Source of the DNA: Pantanalinema sp. GBBB05
Lineage (GTDB): Bacteria > Cyanobacteriota > Cyanobacteriia > Leptolyngbyales > Leptolyngbyaceae
Direction of reading: 5' to 3'
NCBI GenBank assembly: GCA_016743235.1
Contig: VRZD01000004.1
Location: 180,506 to 244,505 of the forward strand
Length of the DNA: 64,000 nucleotides
A model generated the notes under the pieces. The model did not search any database. It saw only the letters and a program-made list of their open reading frames with translations, and had not been told where the DNA came from. Positions within the stretch are counted from its first letter, which is position 1. Each line of letters begins with the position of its first letter. Made by a program: the position numbers and the translations under genes. Positions 8,822 to 17,557 of the stretch are shown piece after piece.

Positions 8822-9538
8822 ATGAGCGATCTTTCGGTTGTCTTAATTGAAGACCATGATTTAACTCGGGTAGGTTTGAAAACCGCTTTGCAATGCAAAG
8901 ATGGGATTCAAGTGTTAGGGGAAGCCGCCAATGCGACTCAGGGCTTAAAACTACTATCCACCCTGAAGCCCGATGTGGCGATCGTGGATATTGGTTTGCC
9001 TGACATGGATGGCATTGAGCTAACTCGCACGTTTCGACATGCCCAGGATGAGGCAAGCCGCGACGCTACCAAAGTACTGATCCTGACGATGCATGAAAGT
9101 GAGGATGCCGTACTGGCAGCATTTGCGGCAGGAGCTGATTCCTATTGCATGAAGGATATCAGTATCGATCGCCTGGCAGAAGCGTTGCACGCCACCCATG
9201 CAGGTAACTGTTGGATTGACCCAGCGATCGCCGGAGTGGTGCTGCACCAAATGCGGCAAGCCTCTCCCACAGCAGATACTCCCTTTAACAAAACGGTCAC
9301 TATTCAAGGGAATGATCCAGAACTAGAGCAAGCGCTGGAAACTAGCCCCCTCACCGAGCGGGAACTGGAAGTTTTAGAGCTGATTGTAGCGGGATGCAGC
9401 AATGCGGTGATTGCCGAGAAGCTCTATATTACCGTGGGAACGGTTAAGACTCACGTGCGGAACATTCTCAACAAGCTCTGTGCCGATGATCGAACTCAAG
9501 CCGCTGTGCGAGCGCTGCGCTCGGGCTTAATCAGCTAA
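8822..9538 (+). CDS. NarL/LuxR-family response regulator
   Basis: 238 residues. The receiver domain spans ~1-125, with the acidic pair E10-D11, phosphoacceptor D56 in VAIVDIGLPDMDG, and a conserved Lys in CMKD. A ~35-residue linker leads to a LuxR helix-turn-helix at ~175-235 (LTERELEVLELIVAG, then VGTVKTHVRNILNKL). It is a phosphorylation-controlled transcription factor. No histidine kinase is adjacent, so the partner kinase is elsewhere. It is convergent with the CHAT gene with only three bases between the stops, so the position alone does not show that it controls that operon. Confidence 0.92.
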   Translation: MSDLSVVLIEDHDLTRVGLKTALQCKDGIQVLGEAANATQGLKLLSTLKPDVAIVDIGLPDMDGIELTRTFRHAQDEASRDATKVLILTMHESEDAVLAAFAAGADSYCMKDISIDRLAEALHATHAGNCWIDPAIAGVVLHQMRQASPTADTPFNKTVTIQGNDPELEQALETSPLTERELEVLELIVAGCSNAVIAEKLYITVGTVKTHVRNILNKLCADDRTQAAVRALRSGLIS

Positions 9539-9541
9539 GCA

Positions 9542-12196
9542 TCAGCGACCTGCCTCTGCCTCACCAATTAAGGTAAATGCAGCCCAATCCATCGGAGAGG
9601 GATGCTCTTTCATAGTGAGTAACATGGCTTGTCGAAGGGCTTGGGCTTTATCCGTGACTGTAGGCAGGGTGCGGTAAAAAGCTTGCATCAGGGTTGATGT
9701 GGAATTGTCGTCTACTGCCCATAAAGACACGATTACACTGGGAACGCCAGCCGTGATCAAGGCTCGCGATAAGCCAATCACGCCATCGCCAGTAATTCTG
9801 CCCTGCCCCGTATCACAGGCACTCAGCACAACTAAGTCTGCTTGTAACCGCAGATTGGCAATTTCGCTTGCCGTCAGCAGACCATCATCCTCTCCACTGG
9901 GAGCTAAGGCGATCGCTCCGGGCATACCAATTCCTTGTAAGGAAGATTCCTGAGTGCCATATTCCAAGAGACCGTGGGTTGCTAGATGAGCTAGCTTAGC
10001 CCTAGCAAGTTGCTGCAAAACCTGAGTTTTAGTGGCTTGCTTGCCAAGCACAGCGTCGGTATGAAGTAATTTAGCGATTGCGATCGCTTCCTGCTCGGCT
10101 CCCGGCAATTCACTTAACTGAAACGGTTCACTAGTAGGAGTGAGACGAACGGTGGGCATAAGGGGGTTGCCGACCACCAATGCCGCAGTTTGGGGAGATG
10201 AAGCCCGTTCCTGTTGCAGTTGTTGGGTTAAAGCTAATACCTGGATCGAGGGAGCCGTCAGGATAGTATGGTGTTCAATTAAATAACTGCCATCTGGAGC
10301 TTGCAGAGCCGGAAAGGGCAAGAGAAACAACGATTCTTGTGGAATAAAAATTACCCGATCGGCAGGATCAACGGGTAACAAATCCGCAATTGGTGCCACA
10401 AGTAATTCGTGCAATTTCCGCAAACCGGGATACTCTGCCGCAGTAGTCCTGGAACCAGCCGTTGCCGATCGACGAGAGCGGGGTGGTGCTGGCGGCAACG
10501 TGTCTCGGAGCCGATCGCCCAGTTCCTCGCAATCATTAATTGGCACTAAACACCGCCCGGCAGTGACTAACTGACTCAATGTCAAGTCTTTTTGCCATAA
10601 GGGACGTAGATTTACTTGCCGCCAGTGGATGGTGCCAGTGGGTTGCACCACCCAGATCAGTAATTGCGCCTCCCTAGCCCGTTGCTTGCCTCGAAACGTA
10701 AAGTCATCATCGGCAACAATGGCATATTCTACCAATGTGGCCTTTTGCTGCTGGGCAATCTGGCGAATCTCTGCGATCGTAATGGCGGCGGCTACTGGGC
10801 GATTGGGAATCCGCTGTTTCGAGCCAATGGCGCGATCTTTCTTTGCCAATAACTCAACAAAGGCGCGAGCGCGTCCTTGTTCTGCGGCTTCTAAAGCCGC
10901 TTCTGGCTGATTGGCAGCAAGCAGAATTTGCTGCAACAAGCTATAAGTATGAACTTGCGTATCAAAAATCGAGACTTGATAGCGATCGCTCAATTCGGGG
11001 CGCAGGGCATCCAGTAAGCGCACGGCTGCCCGCAGTTGGGCTTCGGCTTCAGGCAATCTTCCCGCTTTGAATAAGGTATGCCCCAAATTATTCAACCCTC
11101 TGCCAATCGCGGCTGGATCACCCAGTTGGCGAGCCATCGCCAGGCTCTGTTCCTGGAATTGAATGGCTTGAGGAAACTCTTTTAACTGCTCGTAAATGAG
11201 TCCCAGGCTACCCAAGGCCTCACTGGCTCGGCGGCGATCGCCCATACTCTGTGCCAGATCCAACGCCTGCTGGTAGAAGGAAATTGCCTGTTCTCGCTGA
11301 TCGAGTGCATGATATGCCGAGCCTAAATTAATCAATGTACTGGCTTGTCGCTCAGGTTGCTTCAAGTGCTGACTAATCTTGAGACTTTGTTGCAGCACCT
11401 CAATCGCCTGTTTATATTGCCCTTGATTGGCATACACACCTCCTAAGTTGTTGAGCGCTAAACTTTCTCCCACCAGATCAGGAATCTGGCGAACCAGTTT
11501 CAAACTATGTTGATACTGCACGATCGCCGCGTCATAATCCCCTAACGCTTCATACACATTGCCTAGATTATTCAAAACCTGTGCTGCCATTTGGGGTTGA
11601 GTTAAATCGGGCAACAGGGACAACGCTTGCTGGTTTGCTGCGATCGCTTGGTTATAGTTACCCAAAGCTTTATGAGCGATCGCCACATTGCCAAGCAGGA
11701 TGGCTGTCGCTTGACTGTTCCCTTGAGACTGCGCTAACGTTAGCCCGTGCTGGTACACCTCAATCGCCTTAGCATAATGATCTTGACTAGCATAGGTATC
11801 GCCAAGCATCATCAAAATCGCCAGTTCAGTCTGTTGATCAGCTTGCACCCGTGCTAGAGCTAGAGACTGCTGCAAGTAACCAATCGCTTGGGGATAATCG
11901 CGCGATGCCAAGGAAGCCGCACTGAGATTTTTTAATGTGGTTGCTATGGCGGCTTGATCCTGAAGGGCTTGGTAGAGCATAAGCGCCTGCTGCCAAAGCG
12001 CGATCGCCGCCACGAGTTGGTTGGCTTGAAACTGCTGGACTCCTTGCTGGAATAGGCGATCGGCTACGGCTGGGTCAACCTGAACAGCGGCTGGACTAGG
12101 CAATGCGATCGCCGGTGTTGTGAGCTGTTCTACGCCATAGGTGATGCCGACGCTCCCCAGCAATAGCACTATCCAACCAAGACGGCTTACTACCAT
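9542..12196 (-). CDS. Exported TPR-CHAT (caspase-like) protein
   Basis: 884 residues. An N-terminal hydrophobic stretch (VSRLGWIVLLLGSVGITYGV) looks like a signal peptide or anchor, placing the protein in the periplasm or lumen. About ten TPRs fill residues ~45-420. The C-terminal ~320 residues form a CHAT domain of the caspase/separase clan. Both catalytic residues are present: His741 in HLATHG and Cys794 in LVVLSACDTG, so it may be an active cysteine peptidase. Its start is eight bases after the stop of the upstream TpsA-like gene, so they form one operon. The target is unknown; the neighbouring exoprotein is the obvious candidate. Domain calls are firm, the function is inferred. Confidence 0.9.
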   Translation of the reverse strand: MVVSRLGWIVLLLGSVGITYGVEQLTTPAIALPSPAAVQVDPAVADRLFQQGVQQFQANQLVAAIALWQQALMLYQALQDQAAIATTLKNLSAASLASRDYPQAIGYLQQSLALARVQADQQTELAILMMLGDTYASQDHYAKAIEVYQHGLTLAQSQGNSQATAILLGNVAIAHKALGNYNQAIAANQQALSLLPDLTQPQMAAQVLNNLGNVYEALGDYDAAIVQYQHSLKLVRQIPDLVGESLALNNLGGVYANQGQYKQAIEVLQQSLKISQHLKQPERQASTLINLGSAYHALDQREQAISFYQQALDLAQSMGDRRRASEALGSLGLIYEQLKEFPQAIQFQEQSLAMARQLGDPAAIGRGLNNLGHTLFKAGRLPEAEAQLRAAVRLLDALRPELSDRYQVSIFDTQVHTYSLLQQILLAANQPEAALEAAEQGRARAFVELLAKKDRAIGSKQRIPNRPVAAAITIAEIRQIAQQQKATLVEYAIVADDDFTFRGKQRAREAQLLIWVVQPTGTIHWRQVNLRPLWQKDLTLSQLVTAGRCLVPINDCEELGDRLRDTLPPAPPRSRRSATAGSRTTAAEYPGLRKLHELLVAPIADLLPVDPADRVIFIPQESLFLLPFPALQAPDGSYLIEHHTILTAPSIQVLALTQQLQQERASSPQTAALVVGNPLMPTVRLTPTSEPFQLSELPGAEQEAIAIAKLLHTDAVLGKQATKTQVLQQLARAKLAHLATHGLLEYGTQESSLQGIGMPGAIALAPSGEDDGLLTASEIANLRLQADLVVLSACDTGQGRITGDGVIGLSRALITAGVPSVIVSLWAVDDNSTSTLMQAFYRTLPTVTDKAQALRQAMLLTMKEHPSPMDWAAFTLIGEAEAGR

Positions 12197-12204
12197 GATC
12201 TAAT

Positions 12205-14982
12205 TTATTTGGGTGGGTCTGCATCAATCACCTGAAGAATTGGTCCATCATTACTGACTTGCCGACAAGGATTAGCAGCATTTGGGGCAGACGAATTCGG
12301 AGCAGCGTCAGCATTACGGCGGTTTTGCCCCCGATTGAGCGCTACCAGGACGGTCCCCGGAGGACAAGCCGCTGCTTGAGTTTGGTTGGTCAATTGGCGT
12401 TGAATCGCTTGGCTATCAGGACTAATTATCGTGTTTGCGATCGCAGTGCTGGTAGCACTATTAGGTGCCGTACTCGCTGAATTACTAGCCGCACTTGCTG
12501 AATTGCTAGCCGTACTCGCATGATTGGGATTCGTTGGAGTTGTGGCGATCGGGGTATCAGGACGAGGAATAGTACTCACTTGAATATTGGCACTGTTCTT
12601 TAGTCGGCTATCTCCAAAGGAACCATAGAGAATAGCATCCGTCCCAGCCCCAATGAAAATTGCCCCTACAGTGTAGCTGGCATCCGGGGCAACACTATTC
12701 GAGTCATAGGGAACGGAGCGAACCGTAACACTATCAGTGACGATCGTGCCATCAGCAAACTCAAACCGCATAGCTGAAGAATTAGCTGCCGTCGGTCGAA
12801 TAAATACCTGTTCACCTGTGCGAGTCCCCGAACTCGCCCGAAATACGACATTGCCTGCCGCATCCCGTTCTACCCCTAATCCAGCCGTGAACGATGCTCC
12901 TCCATGCTGAATCGAAACTGTTCCAGGCGTCACAATACTGGCAGGGACATTTTGTAGCCCGCTGTAGGAACTCCCAATCAAAAAGGTATTCCGCGCCTGG
13001 AAAACGCCATTGGCCTTGATAGTGACATTCATGTCGGTGGAGGAGAGGGTATTCACCTGCAACACTCGAATCGAATTGACTACGACATTGCCTGTCGTGC
13101 TAGTTAAGCTGACAGAACCAGTAGGTAGCCAGGGAGCAGGATTTTTTTCAGTTACGATCGTGCCAAGTTGCAAATTGCCCGTTCCGGCTACAGTGAGAGA
13201 TCCAGCATGAATATTGCCTGCCGTGATCGCACCTGTGCCGTTGATGGTGACATGATGTTCACTATCAATATTCCCCAGGCTCAGATTGGCTCCCGAGATC
13301 GTCAGTTGTCGTCCACCCAAAACTCGTAACGTATCACCGGAGTTCATCGTAAAATTGCCAACGCCATCAGCATCGGCATCGGCACGAAAGGTAATGGAGC
13401 CATAATCACCATTCGCTACGGGGGGTGAGATTGGCGGAATATCGAGGAGGTTGTCTGCCAGATCGTCGATCGTGATATTGTTGGTCGCTTCCAGAATGAC
13501 ATGATTCACCGTTGCCATTCCCTCTAGTTCCGATTCATACAGAATCGTTGGGACAGGATCACTCGCAAGTACCTGCCCATTTTGCCCAAAGGAATCATTG
13601 CCAAAGGCGATCGTTGAGCCACCATTGTCATCCCCATCATCCGTGCCAGAACGGATCACGATGTTGGTCGGATCGAGCCAGAAAGTGCCCATAGTCCCAT
13701 TGGTAGCAGCCGTATTAACGCTACCTTGATACACCAAACTCTGCTTTCCAGACACTTCTACAAAACCGCCATTGCCAGCTTGCGAACCCCCTTGAGCAGT
13801 GATGTTGCCATAAAAGCGAGTGGTATCATTTGCCCAGACGATCGTCCGTCCACCATCGCCCGTCTGTAGAGCATTAACATTAATCACTGAGTTTGGGCTG
13901 ACATAGGTTTCCTGGGCATTGGGAATGGTGCCCTGTCCTCGAAAGTCGCCGCCAATTAAAGCAGTCCCACCATTGGTTCCCGTTGCCGTTACTGTCGCGT
14001 TGATTAATGCCACTCGATCGCCCAAAACAGACACCGTTCCCCCGGCTTGATTGGCATGGGAGGCAGTGAGTGTGCCTCCGGCAATCGTAGTTCCAGCGGT
14101 GGGAGCGATCGCAACTGCCGATCCAGTCAAGCTGATGGTGCCGTCGGGGTTAGCCGTCATGCCTGTGGCATGGTTAACAGTTCCACCCGTGAGCAGTTGC
14201 GGCAGGGAGAGTGGCGTATAAGGTAATGAATTGATCTGGGAGGCTGTACTAGCAGGTAAATCAAGACTGAGCAGAGTGCCAGACTGACTCACGCGGATGA
14301 GCTTTTGTCCAGAAACAGAGGCAACAGTCACAGTACCACCAGGCGCAGATAAAGTGCCTGTGTTGACCACTGTGCCACCCAGTAACATCAGGTGCTGCCC
14401 CCCAGTGACCGCTAGATTGCCAGCATTGACGATCGCCCCTGGTGACAGACCAGAGAAAGCAAAGGCACTGGGAGCGCCGAGCAAGGTTGCATAGTGATTG
14501 GTTCCAGATGATTGAAACCATTGTTCACCCATAACCCCAGACTGTAAGCCGATCGCGGTTGCCGTTGTGGCAATGAAGGAACCGGGCACATTTAGACTGG
14601 CATTACTGCCAAAAATAATTCCGGCAGGATTCATCAAATACAGATTGGCAGAGCTGCCAGCAACCTGAATCTGTCCGTTGATCACCGAAGCGCTACCACC
14701 CGTAACTCGACTCAGAATATTTTGAATTCCGGGGTGAGACAGAAAAGTGGCAATCTGCCCTTGACTTAACCCAAATTGTTGAAAGCTATGAAATAAGTTA
14801 CTCCCTGCCTGGATGCCACCATCAATATTAAATTGATTAGGATTGTTGGTCACTGAATTGACTAAGGTTCCCGTATCATTCGGGGCAGGAATGATTTGCG
14901 ATCGCCCTGGGCTAGCCGTAGTGCCCAGGATGGAAGGAACTCCGATCAATAAGCCTATGGCAGACCAAGTGACTAATTTCAT
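12205..14982 (-). CDS. TpsA-like exoprotein with filamentous-haemagglutinin N-terminal (TPS) domain
   Basis: 925 residues. A signal peptide (MKLVTWSAIGLLIGVPSILG) is followed by a TPS secretion domain at ~30-260, including LMNPAGIIFGSNASL, the NPNG-type motif recognised by an outer-membrane TpsB transporter. A beta-helix passenger of irregular repeats follows, then an Ala/Ser/Asn-rich tail (SNSASAASNSAST) at ~830-860. Two cysteines near the C terminus (C873 and C906) could form the disulfide loop that holds some TpsA proteins at the cell surface. No TpsB gene lies in the window. It is the first gene of an operon with the CHAT protein. Confidence 0.88.
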   Translation of the reverse strand: MKLVTWSAIGLLIGVPSILGTTASPGRSQIIPAPNDTGTLVNSVTNNPNQFNIDGGIQAGSNLFHSFQQFGLSQGQIATFLSHPGIQNILSRVTGGSASVINGQIQVAGSSANLYLMNPAGIIFGSNASLNVPGSFIATTATAIGLQSGVMGEQWFQSSGTNHYATLLGAPSAFAFSGLSPGAIVNAGNLAVTGGQHLMLLGGTVVNTGTLSAPGGTVTVASVSGQKLIRVSQSGTLLSLDLPASTASQINSLPYTPLSLPQLLTGGTVNHATGMTANPDGTISLTGSAVAIAPTAGTTIAGGTLTASHANQAGGTVSVLGDRVALINATVTATGTNGGTALIGGDFRGQGTIPNAQETYVSPNSVINVNALQTGDGGRTIVWANDTTRFYGNITAQGGSQAGNGGFVEVSGKQSLVYQGSVNTAATNGTMGTFWLDPTNIVIRSGTDDGDDNGGSTIAFGNDSFGQNGQVLASDPVPTILYESELEGMATVNHVILEATNNITIDDLADNLLDIPPISPPVANGDYGSITFRADADADGVGNFTMNSGDTLRVLGGRQLTISGANLSLGNIDSEHHVTINGTGAITAGNIHAGSLTVAGTGNLQLGTIVTEKNPAPWLPTGSVSLTSTTGNVVVNSIRVLQVNTLSSTDMNVTIKANGVFQARNTFLIGSSYSGLQNVPASIVTPGTVSIQHGGASFTAGLGVERDAAGNVVFRASSGTRTGEQVFIRPTAANSSAMRFEFADGTIVTDSVTVRSVPYDSNSVAPDASYTVGAIFIGAGTDAILYGSFGDSRLKNSANIQVSTIPRPDTPIATTPTNPNHASTASNSASAASNSASTAPNSATSTAIANTIISPDSQAIQRQLTNQTQAAACPPGTVLVALNRGQNRRNADAAPNSSAPNAANPCRQVSNDGPILQVIDADPPK

Positions 14983-15578
14983 GGAATGGCAACAGATAGG
15001 GGGGTGACAAATTCAGAGTTAGTAAATACAGTTCACCCCCACCTGATTCCTGAAAATTCAGCCTAGTCAGCGGGAGCCTAGCCTTACACCAAGGTTAGGC
15101 AGCAGTAATTTTGCGGAGTAACTCACTCGGAACTCTCTATTCCATTACTTCGGATAAGGTGGCTTTTTAGGTCATAGTATGACTACATTCAAAGAGAATA
15201 AATTCACTATGAGCAAATTCTTTCCTGACTTGAGATCAGTATAGATTTTGACAGAATCCTGCTAGGTTGGAAAAGGTCGCAATTCTGCGATCGGTTCAGG
15301 CTGCACTTCCACATTGAGTTAAATCCATGAGCCAGAAAGTCTTCTGTATAGGCTCGGCTGAACAGCACCAGCCATCAGACTCTCGGCAACAACCAATGTT
15401 AATTTGGGGAGCAAGAGATAATGTAAACAGGGTCGGAAATTCAGCTATATAAGTAAGGTCTGTAGTGGACAACCCTAGCTCCCCTTGAGAAGGCGATTTC
15501 TGGATGATGCTGGATCAGCTAGCTCATCATCGCCACGATCGTTTCCAGCCATCAACCCTATATACCGACTAAACTGAG
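14983..15578. other. Divergent control region between the TpsA-like and REC-GGDEF genes
   Basis: No convincing gene in these 596 bp. It holds two inverted repeats. GGGGGTGA (15000-15007) / TCACCCCC (15033-15040) lies 18-58 bp upstream of the TpsA-like start and could fold in its leader. GCCTAGCCTT (15076-15085) / AAGGTTAGGC (15091-15100) has a single wobble pair. The rest shows nothing I can assign. Long spacing suggests regulated divergent promoters. Confidence 0.5.
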
Positions 15579-16622
15579 ATGCCTGATGGAACTATTGGAA
15601 ATATTTTGATTGTGGATGATCTGCCCGACAACTTGCAGCTATTGTCCAGAATTCTGACCCGTCAAGGTTACGAAGTCCAGGCAGTTGGCAGTGGTCGAGC
15701 GGCGATCGCAGCCGTTCAAACCCAGATTCCAGATTTAATTCTGCTCGATATTTGTATGCCGGAGATGGATGGGTATGAAGTTTGCCAGCAGTTGAAGCAG
15801 AATCCCTCCACCCAAGATGTTTCAGTCATCTTCATTAGCGCTCTGGATGAGTTGGGGGATAAGGTCAAAGCATTTAAAACAGGTGGCGTAGACTACATCA
15901 CCAAACCCTTTCAAATTGCTGAGGTCGTTGTCCGAGTAAAAACTCATATGACGTTGCGCCATCTCCAACAGCAATTGCAACGGCAAAATGCGTTACTGCA
16001 ACAGGAAGTATGCGATCGGCTAGCCGCAGAAGCGGCTCTGCAAACCGCGAATCAGGAACTGCAACGATTAGCTCATTTAGACGGACTCACTCAGGTTGCC
16101 AACCGTCGCTGCTTTGACAATTATCTCACCCAGGAATGGCGCCGTTTGGCACGGGAACAGTTACCCCTTTCCCTGATCCTGTGTGATGTTGATTTTTTCA
16201 AACAATACAACGACAGCTACGGGCACCAAGTGGGGGATGAATGTTTACGTCAGATTGCTAAGGCGATTCGATCGGCAATTAATCGCCCAGCCGATCTGGT
16301 AGCCCGCTATGGTGGAGAGGAATTTGCGGTAATTCTGCCAAATACGCCCCTATCTGGTGCTGTGCAGGTAGGGCAAAAGATTCAATCTCAGGTTGCCCAA
16401 CTCCAAATTGCTCATATTGGTTCCCAGATTAGTCCGTTTGTTAGCCTCAGTTTTGGCATTGCGAGCATCATTCCGATGCCAGATGGGGATGTGACTCTAT
16501 TAATTACAGCGACCGATCGCGCGCTCTATCAAGCCAAACTGGCAGGTCGCGATCGCATTGCGGTGGAAGATATTCTGGCAGCTGACCATTCACCTCATCA
16601 TCCAGTCATCGTAGAGGCATGA
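15579..16622 (+). CDS. Response regulator diguanylate cyclase (REC-GGDEF)
   Basis: 347 residues. The receiver domain (~5-125) has acidic D13-D14 and phosphoacceptor D57 in LLDICMPEMDGYE. A coiled coil at ~125-165 (many Gln/Leu heptads) links it to a GGDEF domain with intact active site GGEEF at 246-250, so it should make cyclic di-GMP from two GTP. An inhibitory I-site RPAD (237-240) sits exactly five residues before the active site, which implies product feedback. The last four bases overlap the next gene (ATGA), so the two are translationally coupled. Confidence 0.93.
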   Translation: MPDGTIGNILIVDDLPDNLQLLSRILTRQGYEVQAVGSGRAAIAAVQTQIPDLILLDICMPEMDGYEVCQQLKQNPSTQDVSVIFISALDELGDKVKAFKTGGVDYITKPFQIAEVVVRVKTHMTLRHLQQQLQRQNALLQQEVCDRLAAEAALQTANQELQRLAHLDGLTQVANRRCFDNYLTQEWRRLAREQLPLSLILCDVDFFKQYNDSYGHQVGDECLRQIAKAIRSAINRPADLVARYGGEEFAVILPNTPLSGAVQVGQKIQSQVAQLQIAHIGSQISPFVSLSFGIASIIPMPDGDVTLLITATDRALYQAKLAGRDRIAVEDILAADHSPHHPVIVEA

Positions 16623-17494
16623 ATCAGATTCTGACGATCGCGAAGCCGTCGCCGCCACAACCCTATCCAATCAGCTCGGCAACTCTGACCCGATTTTTTC
16701 TCACCCTGCTAGCCGTTATCCTCAGTTGGGGATTAAGTCTGGAGTCAGCCGTTGCAGGCACTTTGAGCGATCGCGTTGCGCAATTCCCACATTGGCAAAC
16801 CTTGCCATCGCTACCGGCGGCGCAAGGAGACCTGACCTATCCCGATTGGTTGGCTGGTAACTGGACAGTCACAACCACTCTGGTAGATTTAGTTGCGCCT
16901 CTAGCCCCTGAACTCACCACACCTGGCTTTGACAGCAATCGTCAGTATCTCAATCAACCGATCGTCTTCCAAGCTCGATTTATCCCTGCCGTTTCGCCCC
17001 AAAGCCGTCCACCGTTCTTATCATTACCGATCCAACGGCAGACTTTACCAGCCGCGCTGATTGCCGATCGTGCCTTTAATGGATTGAATCTAGCCAATGC
17101 ATATCTGAAAGCTGATCAAGCCCAAACAGAGTCACCAATATTAGCCGTGAAGGTTGATCCAAGCAACCCCAATCGTCAGATTACATTCCTCCGACACGAT
17201 CGGCAGTTAGTCTCCACCGTCACGGCCCGGGCGACAGAAACTCCAGCTCCCAACCACTTCATCACCACAGAACTATTTCAGCAGGAATTTCGGGGCATTG
17301 CTCAACCCTATTTCAATCGGGTAGAAACGACAACAGACTATCACCAACTCGCCTCTGAAGCCCAACCGCACCAACCGGCGATCGTGGCGGATCAAATTAC
17401 AGCAATTTATCTATCCCCTCAAGACCCGCATTACTTTCAAGCAGGCGACCATCCCGTTGCCCTTTACCGCTATCGTCTAGAGTTTCACCGATAA
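16619..17494 (+). CDS. DUF6816-like exported protein
   Basis: 291 residues. A signal peptide (TRFFLTLLAVILSWGLSLES, cleavage near AVAG) directs it to the periplasm or thylakoid lumen. The mature part has YPDWLAGNWTVTTTLVDLV, then PLAPELTTPGFDSNRQYLN, conserved in a cyanobacterial and plastid-lumen family that I assign to DUF6816 from memory. The function is unknown. Its ATG overlaps the stop of the diguanylate cyclase gene by four bases, an unusual partner for a lumenal protein. A GCAGGGG/CCCCTGC hairpin follows the stop. Confidence 0.7.
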   Translation: MNQILTIAKPSPPQPYPISSATLTRFFLTLLAVILSWGLSLESAVAGTLSDRVAQFPHWQTLPSLPAAQGDLTYPDWLAGNWTVTTTLVDLVAPLAPELTTPGFDSNRQYLNQPIVFQARFIPAVSPQSRPPFLSLPIQRQTLPAALIADRAFNGLNLANAYLKADQAQTESPILAVKVDPSNPNRQITFLRHDRQLVSTVTARATETPAPNHFITTELFQQEFRGIAQPYFNRVETTTDYHQLASEAQPHQPAIVADQITAIYLSPQDPHYFQAGDHPVALYRYRLEFHR

Positions 17495-17496
17495 AA

Positions 17497-17523
17497 GCAG
17501 GGGCAAATAGGCTTTACCCCTGC
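17497..17523 (+). terminator. Hairpin between convergent genes
   Basis: Perfect 7-bp stem GCAGGGG (17497-17503) / CCCCTGC (17517-17523), three bases after the DUF6816 stop and before the convergent ferritin-like gene. There is no T-run, so intrinsic termination is uncertain. Confidence 0.45.
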
Positions 17524-17557
17524 AACTACCAGAACCAGCTTGTATTCTGGCGTGGCT

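Noticed and set aside
13800..14300. Possible break in the TpsA-like gene because of irregular repeats
   Set aside because: The frame is open from start to stop; irregular repeats are normal for beta-helix passengers.
15569..15585. CTGAGATGCC before the GGDEF gene, like a THI-box fragment
   Set aside because: Only a few bases match, it overlaps the start codon and no partner helix is present.
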